64,000 nt of DNA from Streptoalloteichus hindustanus (GTDB lineage: Bacteria > Actinomycetota > Actinomycetes > Mycobacteriales > Pseudonocardiaceae), in the NCBI RefSeq assembly GCF_900129375.1, contig NZ_FQVN01000001.1, forward strand, positions 682,001 through 746,000, in the 5' to 3' direction. Position 1 is the first letter of the stretch; each line of letters opens with the position of its first letter. Position numbers and translations under genes: made by a program. The notes beneath the pieces were generated by a model. It did not search any database, was not told the origin of the DNA, and was given only the letters and a program-made list of their open reading frames with translations. Shown piece after piece: positions 51,177 through 59,353 of this stretch.

Positions 51177-51587
51177 TCAGCCGCTGCGGTCGGGCCCGGC
51201 CCTGGTCAGGTCGATCCGCAGCAGCACGCGCCGCTCGGCCCGCATCGCCTCGCGGTACTCGTCCCAGTCGGGGTGCTCGCCGGAGATCCGGCGGTAGTAG
51301 TCCTCCAGGCCGGGGAGCGCCTCGGGGAGCGACACCACCGTCGCGACACCCTCCACCTGCGCCCACCGGCCGAAGAACCCGTCCGGCAGCACACAGATCC
51401 ACACACGCGGGTCGCGCCGGATGTTGCGCACCTTGTAGGCCGCCTCCCGCGTGCTGACCACGAGTCGATCCCGGTCGTCGAGGGCGACCAGCACCGGGGA
51501 CATCTGGGGTGTGCCGTCAGCGCGTGTCGTGGCGAGCACGGCGCGGTGCTGGGCGCGGACGAGGGCTCGGGCTGTGTCCAGATCCAC
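51177..51587 (-). CDS. PPOX-class F420/FMN-dependent oxidoreductase-like protein
   Basis: A 136-residue split-beta-barrel protein of the pyridoxamine-5'-phosphate-oxidase-like superfamily. Landmarks are RAVLATTRADGTPQMSPV, VVSTREAAYKVRNIRRDPRVWICV and YYRRISGEHPDWDEYREAM, typical of actinobacterial PPOX-class F420-dependent enzymes. It probably binds F420 or a flavin and reduces an unknown substrate. The GTG at 51585-51587 (VDLDTARALV) is chosen; longer in-frame readings enter the non-coding spacer. tRNA-Gly lies just upstream on the same strand. Confidence 0.88.
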   Translation of the reverse strand: MDLDTARALVRAQHRAVLATTRADGTPQMSPVLVALDDRDRLVVSTREAAYKVRNIRRDPRVWICVLPDGFFGRWAQVEGVATVVSLPEALPGLEDYYRRISGEHPDWDEYREAMRAERRVLLRIDLTRAGPDRSG

Positions 51588-51631
51588 AAGGCCATCCTGC
51601 CCCCGGGCGGTGAACGGCGCCGGAAAACCAG

Positions 51632-51664
51632 AAGTGGGAAGGCGACTGGGTCGCCTTCCCACTT
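51632..51664 (-). terminator. Hairpin after tRNA-Gly
   Basis: AAGTGGGAAGGCGA pairs perfectly with TCGCCTTCCCACTT across a 5-base loop, beginning only two bases past the encoded CCA. On the minus strand CTGGTTTTCC follows, a weak T-tract. Confidence 0.8.
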
Positions 51665-51666
51665 TT

Positions 51667-51742
51667 TGGAGCGGACGACGGGACTCGAACCCGCGACCCT
51701 CACCTTGGCAAGGTGATGCGCTACCAACTGCGCTACGTCCGC
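51667..51742 (-). tRNA. tRNA-Gly (anticodon GCC)
   Basis: The minus strand reads GCGGACG at the 5' end, pairing with CGTCCGC, then discriminator T and an encoded CCA. The anticodon loop TTGCCAA gives GCC, closed by TCACC/GGTGA. The T arm is GCGGGTTCGAGTCCCGT. Length is 76 with CCA. A -10-like TAAAGT lies on the minus strand at 51768-51773, overlapping the esterase stop codon. Confidence 0.95.
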
Positions 51743-51770
51743 CAGCGCCTTCCGGCGTGCGGGGACTACT

Positions 51771-52865
51771 TTAGCGGACGTCTCGGCGAACTCCGAATCG
51801 CCCCCCTCCGAGGGCCAGTCCGGTGCGGAGCGCGCCCACCGCCTCCACCATCGCGTCGCGGGCGTTGGGGTCGACACCGAGCGTGTTGGCGAACCCGTGG
51901 AACAACCCCCTGTGCCTGCGCACGACCGCGGGGACGCCGGCCTCGCGGAGGCGCTCCGCGAACTCCTCGCCCTCGTCGCGCAGGGGGTCGAACCCGGCGG
52001 TGGCGACGTAGGTCGGGGGGAGGCCGCTCAGGTCGTCGGCCAGGAGCGGGGACAGCCGGGGGTCCGACAGGGCGGAGCGGTCCGGCGCGTAGTGCTCCAG
52101 GAACCAGGTGATCTGCCGTTCGCCGAGGAAGAAGCCCTCGGCGAAGAGCCGGCGGGACGGACGGACGCGGGTGGCGTCGAGCGCGGGGTAGAGCAGGAGG
52201 AGGAACGCGGGACGCGGGCCCTCGGACCGGCTGGTCAGGACGCTGATCGCGGCCGAGAGGTTGCCGCCGGCGCTGTCGCCGCCCACGGCCACGGCGTCGG
52301 GGTCCGCCCCCCACTCCTCGGCGTGGTCGACCGCGTGGCGGAAGGCGGCCTCCGCGTCCTCCACGGCGGCCGGGAAGCGGTGCTCGGGGGCCATGCGGTA
52401 GTCGACCGCCAGGACCCGGAGTTCACCGTGCTCGGCCAGGAAGCGGCACACCACGTCGTGACTGTCCAGGTCGCCGACCACCCAACCTCCGCCGTGGAAG
52501 AACACGAGCAGGGGCGACCCCGTCGGCAGGTCGGCCGGCTCGTAGAGCGCGGCACCGATCGGACCGCGCGGGCCGGGGATGGTGAGCTCCCGGCGGCGTG
52601 TGGAGCTCCGCCAGGCCGCGTTCAGCATCTGGGTGAGGTGGCCGAAGTCGGTGCGGGCCAGGGGAGCGGGCCGGGTGGCCTCGAACCCGGTGTTCATGAG
52701 CCACTGGAGGCGCAGGACGAGCTGCGCGCTGGGCGCCATGACCTGACCGTCGACCCGGATGGGACGGCCGGCCAGCAGGCGCAGCAGGGGCACCGGGAGG
52801 TTCAGGAGGCCGCGCGTCGCCAATGCGCGCCACCGGGCCGGGATCACGTTCAGCGGAAGGTGCAT
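51771..52865 (-). CDS. Alpha/beta hydrolase, hormone-sensitive-lipase family esterase
   Basis: Carboxylesterase/lipase of 364 residues. The oxyanion motif HGGGW (124-128) and nucleophile elbow GDSAGG (Ser198) define the HSL family. The acid and base are probably in TAGFDPLRDEGEEFA and RHRGLFHGFANTLG. The N-terminal ~70 residues resemble the cap of mycobacterial Lip proteins. The ATG at 52863-52865 is taken; a TTG seven codons earlier is possible. An inverted repeat just upstream may be a TetR-type operator. The natural substrate is unknown. Confidence 0.9.
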   Translation of the reverse strand: MHLPLNVIPARWRALATRGLLNLPVPLLRLLAGRPIRVDGQVMAPSAQLVLRLQWLMNTGFEATRPAPLARTDFGHLTQMLNAAWRSSTRRRELTIPGPRGPIGAALYEPADLPTGSPLLVFFHGGGWVVGDLDSHDVVCRFLAEHGELRVLAVDYRMAPEHRFPAAVEDAEAAFRHAVDHAEEWGADPDAVAVGGDSAGGNLSAAISVLTSRSEGPRPAFLLLLYPALDATRVRPSRRLFAEGFFLGERQITWFLEHYAPDRSALSDPRLSPLLADDLSGLPPTYVATAGFDPLRDEGEEFAERLREAGVPAVVRRHRGLFHGFANTLGVDPNARDAMVEAVGALRTGLALGGGRFGVRRDVR

Positions 52866-52875
52866 GCCCCGTGAA

Positions 52876-52896
52876 GTTACTGGCAAGTAGGGTAAC
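52876..52896 (-). promoter_or_regulatory. Operator-like palindrome upstream of the esterase
   Basis: GTTAC and GTAAC form outer arms around TACT-GGCA-AGTA, a nested inverted repeat 11-31 bases before the ATG. TetR-family operators often have this TACTN4AGTA form; a minus-strand -35-like TTGACG lies next to it. Confidence 0.5.
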
Positions 52897-53130
52897 TGTC
52901 GTCAAGCTTTCGTGTCGGCTCCGTCACCCCGCCGACTGGCCCATGATCGGCGAACGGCACAATTCCGGAGATCGCCTGCTGCTCAGGGCCCGCCTCGGCG
53001 GAGGTTAGGTGGACACGACATTCACCCACGCGGAGCATCGCGTGCGAGGTACCGTTGACTCACGCTCGGTGACCGGTCGGGGCGGATGCGTGACCGTCCG
53101 CCTCACCCGGGTCTGGTCGAGGAGGCGGCG

Positions 53131-53574
53131 ATGACTCGGCTGGTGCGTGGTGCGGACGGTCGGATGTGGACCGTGCGCACCCGGATGGAGTGGAGCAACC
53201 CGGCCACCGCCGACGACTTCGAGCACGACGTGAGCGGTGGGCAGGCGCCCGGCGTCATCATGGCCGTCCTGCTCGGTCTGCTGGTCGTGGCGCTGGTGTG
53301 GTGGACGCCCGCCTCGGTGATGGTGCCCGCGTGGCTGATCCTCGCGTTGACCCTGGTCGTCGGCTTCTTCCCGGCCCGGTGGGCGCTGCGGCGGCCGTGG
53401 ACGGTGGTGGCGGAGACGCCGGGCAACCTGGAGGACCGCCCCGCCGAGCGGTGGGTCGGCCAGGTGCGCGGTGTGCTCAGGGTGCGCCAGGAGGTCAGCC
53501 GGATCGCCCGCAACATCGAGGTGTTCGCGACCCCGGACCGGGACGGCGTGGGGCCGCTGCAACCGGTGGAGTGA
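53131..53574 (+). CDS. Hypothetical two-helix membrane protein
   Basis: A 147-residue protein. A short soluble N-terminus (MTRLVRGADGRMWTVRTRME) is followed by two membrane helices (VIMAVLLGLLVVALVWW; VPAWLILALTLVVGFFPARWAL) and a C-terminal soluble tail with TVVAETPGN and QEVSRIARNIEVF. I recognise the pattern as a conserved actinobacterial hypothetical but know no function. The ATG at 53131 follows GAGGAGG. It stands alone between the esterase and repeat copy B. Confidence 0.75.
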   Translation: MTRLVRGADGRMWTVRTRMEWSNPATADDFEHDVSGGQAPGVIMAVLLGLLVVALVWWTPASVMVPAWLILALTLVVGFFPARWALRRPWTVVAETPGNLEDRPAERWVGQVRGVLRVRQEVSRIARNIEVFATPDRDGVGPLQPVE

Positions 53575-53747
53575 GCGCCGGGTGGCTTTCCCCTCCGTCA
53601 GGTGATCTCCAGCCTTGCCCTGCGGCGGTCTGACTACTTCCTGGTTATGTGTCGCACGATTGGGTGAAGCCCCTCGGTGTGGGCTCCCCGTCCTGGGTGG
53701 GGTGTAGTCGGTTTTTCGCTGCTCTCCGCGGTTACCCACATCACCCT

Positions 53748-53845
53748 GAGTTGTCCACAGGCTGGTGGTGGACGGTGGGGCCGTGGGCCCGCGCTCGATA
53801 GGCTGGTGCAGGGGTCGCCCCCCAGGGTGGGTGGGGGCTGTCCCG
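53748..53845 (+). repeat. Dispersed intergenic repeat, copy B
   Basis: It begins GAGTTGTCCACAGG (box 53751-53759), reaches CGATAGGCTGGTGCAGGGG with TAGGCT at 53799-53804, and ends TCGCCCCCCAGGG then GGGTGGGGGCTGTCCC. Order, length and core sequence match copies A and C. It occupies most of the gap between a small membrane protein gene and the Fpg gene. Confidence 0.85.
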
Positions 53846-53912
53846 AGAGCGGAGAGGCAGAGCGCCGCCTCGGGCTCTGCTGGGGTGGGGGACGTGCTGC
53901 CACACTGGGCGG

Positions 53913-54776
53913 GTGCCTGAACTTCCCGAGGTGGAGGCGTTGGCGCACCACCTCCGCGAGCACGCCGTCGGTCGTGCTGTCGCCCGGGTCGACGTGGTCT
54001 CGCTCAGCGTCCTCAAGACCGTCGACCCGCCACCGCCGGCCCTCGTCGGCCGCCAGGTCACCGGCGCCACCCGGCACGGCAAGCACCTCGACGTCGACTG
54101 CGACGGACTGCACCTCGTCGCCCACCTGTCGCGGGCCGGCTGGCTCCGGTGGCTCGACACCACCGCCGCGATGCCGCCCCGCCCCGGCAGGGGGCCGCTC
54201 GCGCTGCGTGTGCACCTCGGGCCGCCCGGCGAGGGACCCGGGTTCGACCTCACCGAGGCCGGCACCCAGAAACGCCTCGCCGTGTGGATCGTCCACGACC
54301 CCGCCGAGGTGCCCGGCGTCGCCCGGCTCGGCCCGGACGCGCTCGCCCTGTCCCGCGACGAGCTGGCCGAGCTGCTGGCCGGCCGCACCGAGCGGCTCAA
54401 GACCGCGCTCACCGACCAGTCCCTGGTCGCCGGCGTCGGCAACGCCTACTCCGACGAGATCCTGCACACCGCCCGGCTCTCGCCGTACGCGACCGCCGGC
54501 CGCCTCGACGACGACGCCCTCGACCGGCTCCACGGCGCGCTGCTCGAAGTGCTGACCGGCGCGGTCGACCGATCTGTCGGCCAGCACGCCGCGCGCCTGA
54601 AGGGTGAGAAGCGGTCCGGGCTGCGGGTGCACGGGCGCACCGGCCTGCCCTGCCCCGTCTGCGGCGACACCGTGCGGGAGGTGTCCTTCGCCGACCGCTC
54701 CCTCCAGTACTGCCCCACCTGCCAGACGGGCGGCCGTCCCCTGGCCGACCGCCGCATGTCCCGGTTGCTGAGGTGA
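53913..54776 (+). CDS. Formamidopyrimidine-DNA glycosylase (Fpg/Nei family)
   Basis: Base-excision repair enzyme of 287 residues removing oxidised bases and nicking abasic DNA. After removal of the initiator residue the N-terminus is PELPEVEALAHHL, giving catalytic Pro1 and Glu2. Lys of GATRHGKHLDV, the helix-two-turn-helix AGVGNAYSDEILHTA and a C-terminal zinc finger (CPVCGD...CPTCQT, C-x2-C-x16-C-x2-C) are present. It may be one of several Fpg/Nei paralogues in such genomes. CACACT (53901-53906) ends six bases before the GTG, a weak leaderless-type promoter. A 15-bp tandem duplication spans the stop codon. Confidence 0.92.
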   Translation: MPELPEVEALAHHLREHAVGRAVARVDVVSLSVLKTVDPPPPALVGRQVTGATRHGKHLDVDCDGLHLVAHLSRAGWLRWLDTTAAMPPRPGRGPLALRVHLGPPGEGPGFDLTEAGTQKRLAVWIVHDPAEVPGVARLGPDALALSRDELAELLAGRTERLKTALTDQSLVAGVGNAYSDEILHTARLSPYATAGRLDDDALDRLHGALLEVLTGAVDRSVGQHAARLKGEKRSGLRVHGRTGLPCPVCGDTVREVSFADRSLQYCPTCQTGGRPLADRRMSRLLR

Positions 54777-54791
54777 CGGTTGCTGAGGTGA
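54762..54791 (+). repeat. 15-bp tandem duplication giving a doubled Fpg C-terminus and stop
   Basis: CGGTTGCTGAGGTGA occurs twice in succession; the first copy encodes RLLR-stop and ends the protein, the second is untranslated. Confidence 0.9.
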
Positions 54792-54803
54792 CGGCCGCGC
54801 CGG

Positions 54804-55430
54804 TCAGCTGACGATGAGCACCTCCAGCGCGCGCGGCCCGTGCACGCCCTCCACCCGGTCCAGCTCGATGTCGCTGGTGGCCGACGGCCCGCTGACGAAC
54901 GTGAGGGGGCGGACCGGGTCGAGTCGGGCCAGCGCCTCGGGAACCGTGCCGACGACCTGGTCCGCGCGCACCACGCACAGGTGGTAGTCCGGAACCAGGG
55001 TGAGCGCCCGGCGGCCCTGGGTCGCCCCGGCGTCGAGCACCACGGTGCCCGTCTCGGCGATCGCCACCGCGCAGCCGGTGAGCACCCCGTCGGCGCGGTC
55101 GAGCTGCTCGACGGTCAGCGGGGGGTCGTCGAGGTGCCACTCCACGTCCGGCACCCGCCACTCCTCCGGCAGGTCCGTCGGCCCCAGCATGATCCGCACG
55201 CGGCGGCGGGTCAGCAGCGTGCCGACCGCGTCGGGCAGGTCGGCTGAGGCGACCCGCCGCACCACGGCCCGGTAGCCGGCGACCCGCCGGGCCAGCAGCT
55301 CCACGACGTCGCGGTGCTCCCGGCGGGCGTCGTAGTCCCGGGGGATGCGGACCCGGGGGCGGTCCGGCCCGATGGCCGCCCTGATCCGCCCCAGCACCTC
55401 GGAGCGCGCGGACGCGTGCGGGTCAGCCAC
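54804..55430 (-). CDS. lutC: LutC/YkgG-family lactate utilisation protein
   Basis: A 208-residue LUD-domain protein, one of the three subunits of the LutABC L-lactate dehydrogenase that oxidises lactate to pyruvate. DGVLTGCAVAIAETGTVVLD and FVSGPSATSDIELDRVEGVHGP are the characteristic LUD segments. The GTG at 55430 overlaps the lutB stop by eight bases, so translation is coupled. It is the last gene of the operon. Confidence 0.92.
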   Translation of the reverse strand: MADPHASARSEVLGRIRAAIGPDRPRVRIPRDYDARREHRDVVELLARRVAGYRAVVRRVASADLPDAVGTLLTRRRVRIMLGPTDLPEEWRVPDVEWHLDDPPLTVEQLDRADGVLTGCAVAIAETGTVVLDAGATQGRRALTLVPDYHLCVVRADQVVGTVPEALARLDPVRPLTFVSGPSATSDIELDRVEGVHGPRALEVLIVS

Positions 55431-56838
55431 GGGTGCGCCTCCACCAGGCCCGGAACGACTCGCGGGGCGGCGCGGGCACGTCCCGCGCCGAGGTCCAGCG
55501 CGAGCCCGGCCACGGCAGGCGGCTGATCCGCCCCTGCCGGGCCAGCAGCCGGGCCAGCGAGCCGGCGCGTTGCGCTGCCTCGAACCGCCGGGGGTCCCGC
55601 ATGATCCAGCCGAGCGCCGCCATCGCGGCGGCCTCCGGCGACGCCCCGCTCTTCGCGGCGACGACCTTCGACCGCAGGTGCACCAGGACCCGGGGGATGT
55701 CGATGCGCACCGGGCAGACCTCGAAACAGGCGCCGCACAGCGAGGACGCGTAGGGCAGCGACGCCTGCTGCGGGTCGGAGAGGTCGCCGAGGAGCTGCGG
55801 GGTGAGGATCGCGCCGATCGGCCCCGGGTACACCGAGCCGTACGCCTGGCCGCCGGTCCGCTCGTAGACCGGGCACGAGTTCAGGCAGGCCGAGCAGCGG
55901 ATGCAGCGCAACGCCTGCCGGCCGACCTCGTCGGCGAGCGCGTCCGTGCGGCCGTTGTCCAGGAGCACCAGGTGGAAGTGGCGCGGGCCGTCGCCCGGCG
56001 TCACCCCCGTCCACACCGAGGTGTAGGGGTTCATCCGCTCCGCCGTGGACGAGCGGGGGAGGAGCTGGAGGAGGACCTCCAGGTCCCGCCAACTGGGCAC
56101 CACCTTCTCGATGCCCATCACGGTGATCAGCGTTTCCGGCAGGGTCAGGCACATCCGCCCGTTGCCCTCGGACTCGACGACCACCACCGAGCCGGTGTCG
56201 GCGACCGCGAAGTTGGCCCCGGAGACCGCCACCCGCGCGGACAGGAACTTCAGCCGCAGGTGGTGCCGGGCCGCGTCGGCGAGTTCCCGGGGGTCGTCGG
56301 TCAGCCCGGGCGAGGCCGACGGCATCTCCCTGCGGAAGATCTCCCGGATCTCCGCGCGGTTGCGGTGGATCGCCGGAACCAGGATGTGCGAGGGGCGGTC
56401 GCGGCCGAGCTGCACGATCAGCTCGGCGAGGTCGGTCTCGACCGGCCGGACCCCGCCGGCCAGCAGCGCCTCGTTGAGGCCGATCTCCGCGGTGGCCATC
56501 GACTTCACCTTGACGACCTCGTCCGCGCCGGCCGCCCGCACCAGCCGCAGGACGATCGCGTTGGCCTCGTCGGCGTCCCTGGCCCAGTGCACCACGCCGC
56601 CCCGCGCGGTCACCGCCGCCTCCAGGCGCTCCAGGTGGACGTCGAGGTTGGCCAGCGCGCTGTCCTTGATCGCCGCGCCCGCCGCGCGCAGCCGCTCCCA
56701 GTCGGCCAGCTCGGCGACCGCGGCCGCGCGCTTGTCGCGGATGGTGTGGGTGGCCTTGCGGAGGTTGCGCCGGAGCTGGGTGTCGCCGAGCGCGGCGCGG
56801 GCCGCCTTCGGGAAGGTCGGGGTGCCCAGCCACGTCAC
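55423..56838 (-). CDS. lutB: LutB/YkgF-family iron-sulfur lactate utilisation protein
   Basis: A 471-residue LUD-domain protein with two 4Fe-4S clusters, the electron-transfer core of LutABC. The N-terminal LUD part shows VKVKSMATAEIGLNEAL, and the C-terminal part has CIRCSACLNSCPVY and CGACFEVCPVRIDIP. The GTG start (56836-56838) overlaps the lutA stop as GTGA, with GGAGGAG upstream. It is longer at the C-terminus than ferredoxins because of a final helical region (LGWIMRDPRRFEAAQRAG). Confidence 0.93.
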   Translation of the reverse strand: MTWLGTPTFPKAARAALGDTQLRRNLRKATHTIRDKRAAAVAELADWERLRAAGAAIKDSALANLDVHLERLEAAVTARGGVVHWARDADEANAIVLRLVRAAGADEVVKVKSMATAEIGLNEALLAGGVRPVETDLAELIVQLGRDRPSHILVPAIHRNRAEIREIFRREMPSASPGLTDDPRELADAARHHLRLKFLSARVAVSGANFAVADTGSVVVVESEGNGRMCLTLPETLITVMGIEKVVPSWRDLEVLLQLLPRSSTAERMNPYTSVWTGVTPGDGPRHFHLVLLDNGRTDALADEVGRQALRCIRCSACLNSCPVYERTGGQAYGSVYPGPIGAILTPQLLGDLSDPQQASLPYASSLCGACFEVCPVRIDIPRVLVHLRSKVVAAKSGASPEAAAMAALGWIMRDPRRFEAAQRAGSLARLLARQGRISRLPWPGSRWTSARDVPAPPRESFRAWWRRTRG

Positions 56839-57569
56839 GCCGGTGCCGGCCACGGCTCCTCCTCGGTGCTCGCCAGGATCTCCGCCAGGTGCACCGGGCG
56901 CACGCCCACCCGCATCCGGGACAGCCCCCCGCCGATGTGCATCAGGCACGAGTTGTCACCCGCCGTCAGCACCTCCGCCCGGGTCTCCGCCACGCACCGC
57001 ATCTTGTCGGCCAGCATCGCGGTCGACACCTCGGCGTTCTTCACCGCGAAGGTGCCGCCGAACCCGCAGCACGTCTCGGCCTCGGGCAGGTCGATGAGGT
57101 CCAGGCCGCGCACCGCGGACAGCAGGCGCAACGGGCGGTCGCCGACCCCGATCATCCGCAGCGAGTGGCACGTCGGGTGGTAGGTGACCCGGTGCGGGAA
57201 GTACGCGCCGACGTCGGTCACGCCGAGGACGTCGACCAGGAACTCCGAGAGCTCGTAGGTGTTCCTGGCCGCGGCGTTGCGCGGGGGGGAGGTCGTGACG
57301 AGTTCCGGGTGGAACTCCCGCACCATCCCCGCGCAGGACCCGGAGGGCGCCACCACGGCGTCGTACCCGGCGAAGATCGCCGCGTACCGCTCGGCCAGCT
57401 GGGCGGCCTCGGCGCGGTAGCCGGTGTTCAGGTGCATCTGGCCGCAGCAGGTCTGGTCGAGGGGGAACTCGACGCGGCAGCCCAACCGCTCCAGGAGGCG
57501 GGTCGCGGCGATGGCGGTGGTCGGGAACAACGTGTCGGTCAGGCAGGTCGCGAACAGCGCGACCCGCAC
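56835..57569 (-). CDS. lutA: LutA/YkgE-family (Fe-S)-binding lactate utilisation protein
   Basis: A 244-residue CCG-domain protein, first gene of lutABC. Two cysteine-rich CCG repeats are visible: FATCLTDTLFP with QTCCGQMHLNTG, and YHPTCHSLRM with ETCCGFGGTFAV, matching heterodisulfide-reductase-like clusters. The GTG at 57567-57569 gives the usual VRVALFATC start. The operon promoter lies in the 258-base gap before the divergent histidine kinase gene; a LutR-type GntR regulator was not found nearby. Confidence 0.92.
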   Translation of the reverse strand: MRVALFATCLTDTLFPTTAIAATRLLERLGCRVEFPLDQTCCGQMHLNTGYRAEAAQLAERYAAIFAGYDAVVAPSGSCAGMVREFHPELVTTSPPRNAAARNTYELSEFLVDVLGVTDVGAYFPHRVTYHPTCHSLRMIGVGDRPLRLLSAVRGLDLIDLPEAETCCGFGGTFAVKNAEVSTAMLADKMRCVAETRAEVLTAGDNSCLMHIGGGLSRMRVGVRPVHLAEILASTEEEPWPAPA

Positions 57570-57827
57570 CGAGCTCGATCCCCGCGTCGACACCCTGATC
57601 ACCCTGCCGGCCCGGATTGCCGCTGTCCAGGCCGACATCGGATGACCCGACCCCCGGCGCGCGGCCCGGCCCGGCCCCTCCACCGGACCCGGCCCCTCTC
57701 CAAGACCAAGATGTCGTCACCGGGGCCGGACCGCGACAGCTTGTGCTCACAACTTTCACCCGATCGGATCACGTGAGGTTGCTGCCGACGGTTGCCCCGG
57801 GCCCCCGCCGCCCCCCAGCATGGTCGC

Positions 57828-59186
57828 GTGCGCGAGCTGCTCATCGAGCAAACGACGCCCACCCTGCTCGCCACCGTCGCGGTGCTCGGCCTGTTCCTCA
57901 TGTTGTGCCGGGCCCGCAGGGTGAGCACCTCGGTGGAGAACGCCACGCTGGACGCGCTGCACCGGGTCTCCCGGGCCGCGCCGGCGTTGCAGGACGGGTT
58001 GACCGTGTCCACGGCGGAGGCGGCCGCGCCGCACCTGCGGGAGCTGCTGGCCTGCGTCGCGGTCGCGCTGAGCGACGACCAGGGCCAGCTCCTGGCGTGG
58101 GACGGGGAGGCGAACCACCACTACGCCGACCTGACCGAGTCGTTCGTCAAGGTGCTCGCGACCGGCAAGCGGGAGCTGATCGACCACACCGAGCTGGGGT
58201 GCGAGATCCCCCGCTGCCCCATGCGGCACGCGGTCGTCGTGCCGCTGCTCGTCGAGGGCAGGCCGACCGGCGCGCTGACGATCGTGGCCTCCACCAACGG
58301 GAAGCGGCTGTGGCGCGCCGCGGAGGAGGCCGGCGCCTACGTGTCGATCCAGCTCTCCCTCGCCGAGTTCCAGGAGTCCCGGGCCCAGCTGGCGATGGCC
58401 GAGGTCAAGGCGCTGCGCGCGCAGATCTCGCCGCACTTCCTCTACAACGCGCTCACGACGATCGGCTCGCTGGTGCGCACCGACCCGCAGCAGGCGCGGG
58501 AGCTGCTGCTCGACTTCGCCGACTTCACGAGGTACTCCTTCCGCACGGCCGGGGAGTACACGACGTTGGCCGACGAGCTGCACAACATCGAGCGCTACCT
58601 GACCCTGGAGCAGGCCCGCTTCGGCGAGGACCGGCTGCGGATCGAGCTGCAGATCTCGCCGGAGGTGCTGCCGGTCTCCCTGCCCTTCCTCGCGTTGCAG
58701 CCGCTGGTGGAGAACGCGGTGCGGCACGGCCTGGCGAGCAAGCGGGAGGGCGGCACCATCAAGGTCGTCGCGGCGGACGCCGGCGCCGAGGCGGTGATCA
58801 GCGTCGACGACGACGGCGTCGGCATGGACCCCGACCGGTTGCGCGAGGAGCTCTCCGACGCCCACCTCACCGGCGCGCACGTCGGCCTCGGCAACATCAA
58901 CGCGCGGCTCATGTCGGCGTTCGGCAAGGACTACGGCCTGATCGTGGAGACCAACTTCGGCGCGGGCACCAAGGTCATCATGCGGGTGCCGAAGTTCCGG
59001 CCCGGCGTGCACGCGCAGCCGCCGGCCTGGCAGATCCTCGAGGACGGCGACGACCGGTACGACCCGTTCGGCGACTACCGGGAGCGGTCGGGCGCGGCGT
59101 TCGACGACGCCGAACTCCCGGTTCCGGCCCAGCCCAAGCTCCGGGTGGTGGCCTCCCCGGAGCAGTCCCGCGTCGGGTCGCCCTGA
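57828..59186 (+). CDS. LytS/YehU-type sensor histidine kinase with GAF domain
   Basis: A 452-residue histidine kinase. One N-terminal transmembrane helix (LLATVAVLGLFLMLC) is followed by a GAF-like domain (about 55-185) with four cysteines (LLACVAV, GCEIPRCPMRH) that might bind a metal or sense redox. The His_kinase domain has His203 in AQISPHFLYNAL, then HATPase boxes LQPLVENAVRHGL and VDDDGVGMD. The GTG at 57828 (VRELLIEQTTP) is preferred over a TTG at 57792. It faces lutA divergently. A LytTR response regulator lies 1.6 kb downstream and is the likely partner. Confidence 0.9.
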   Translation: MRELLIEQTTPTLLATVAVLGLFLMLCRARRVSTSVENATLDALHRVSRAAPALQDGLTVSTAEAAAPHLRELLACVAVALSDDQGQLLAWDGEANHHYADLTESFVKVLATGKRELIDHTELGCEIPRCPMRHAVVVPLLVEGRPTGALTIVASTNGKRLWRAAEEAGAYVSIQLSLAEFQESRAQLAMAEVKALRAQISPHFLYNALTTIGSLVRTDPQQARELLLDFADFTRYSFRTAGEYTTLADELHNIERYLTLEQARFGEDRLRIELQISPEVLPVSLPFLALQPLVENAVRHGLASKREGGTIKVVAADAGAEAVISVDDDGVGMDPDRLREELSDAHLTGAHVGLGNINARLMSAFGKDYGLIVETNFGAGTKVIMRVPKFRPGVHAQPPAWQILEDGDDRYDPFGDYRERSGAAFDDAELPVPAQPKLRVVASPEQSRVGSP

Positions 59187-59341
59187 CCCGTCCCACCGGC
59201 CGGTTCCACCGATCCGTTCCACCGACCCGTCTTCGTTGGCCTGTCCCGTTGGCCCGGACCCGGGGCGGCGGACGGCGCACGCCTCGTCCGCCGCGCCTGG
59301 CTGTGTGCCCCCGACGTCGGTGCGCCTCGCCGGCAGGTCCG

Positions 59342-59347
59342 TAATGT
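59342..59347 (+). promoter_or_regulatory. -10 box TAATGT, leaderless start of the S49 peptidase
   Basis: TAATGT ends six bases before the ATG at 59354, with no ribosome site between. Confidence 0.55.
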
Positions 59348-59353
59348 GGGCAC

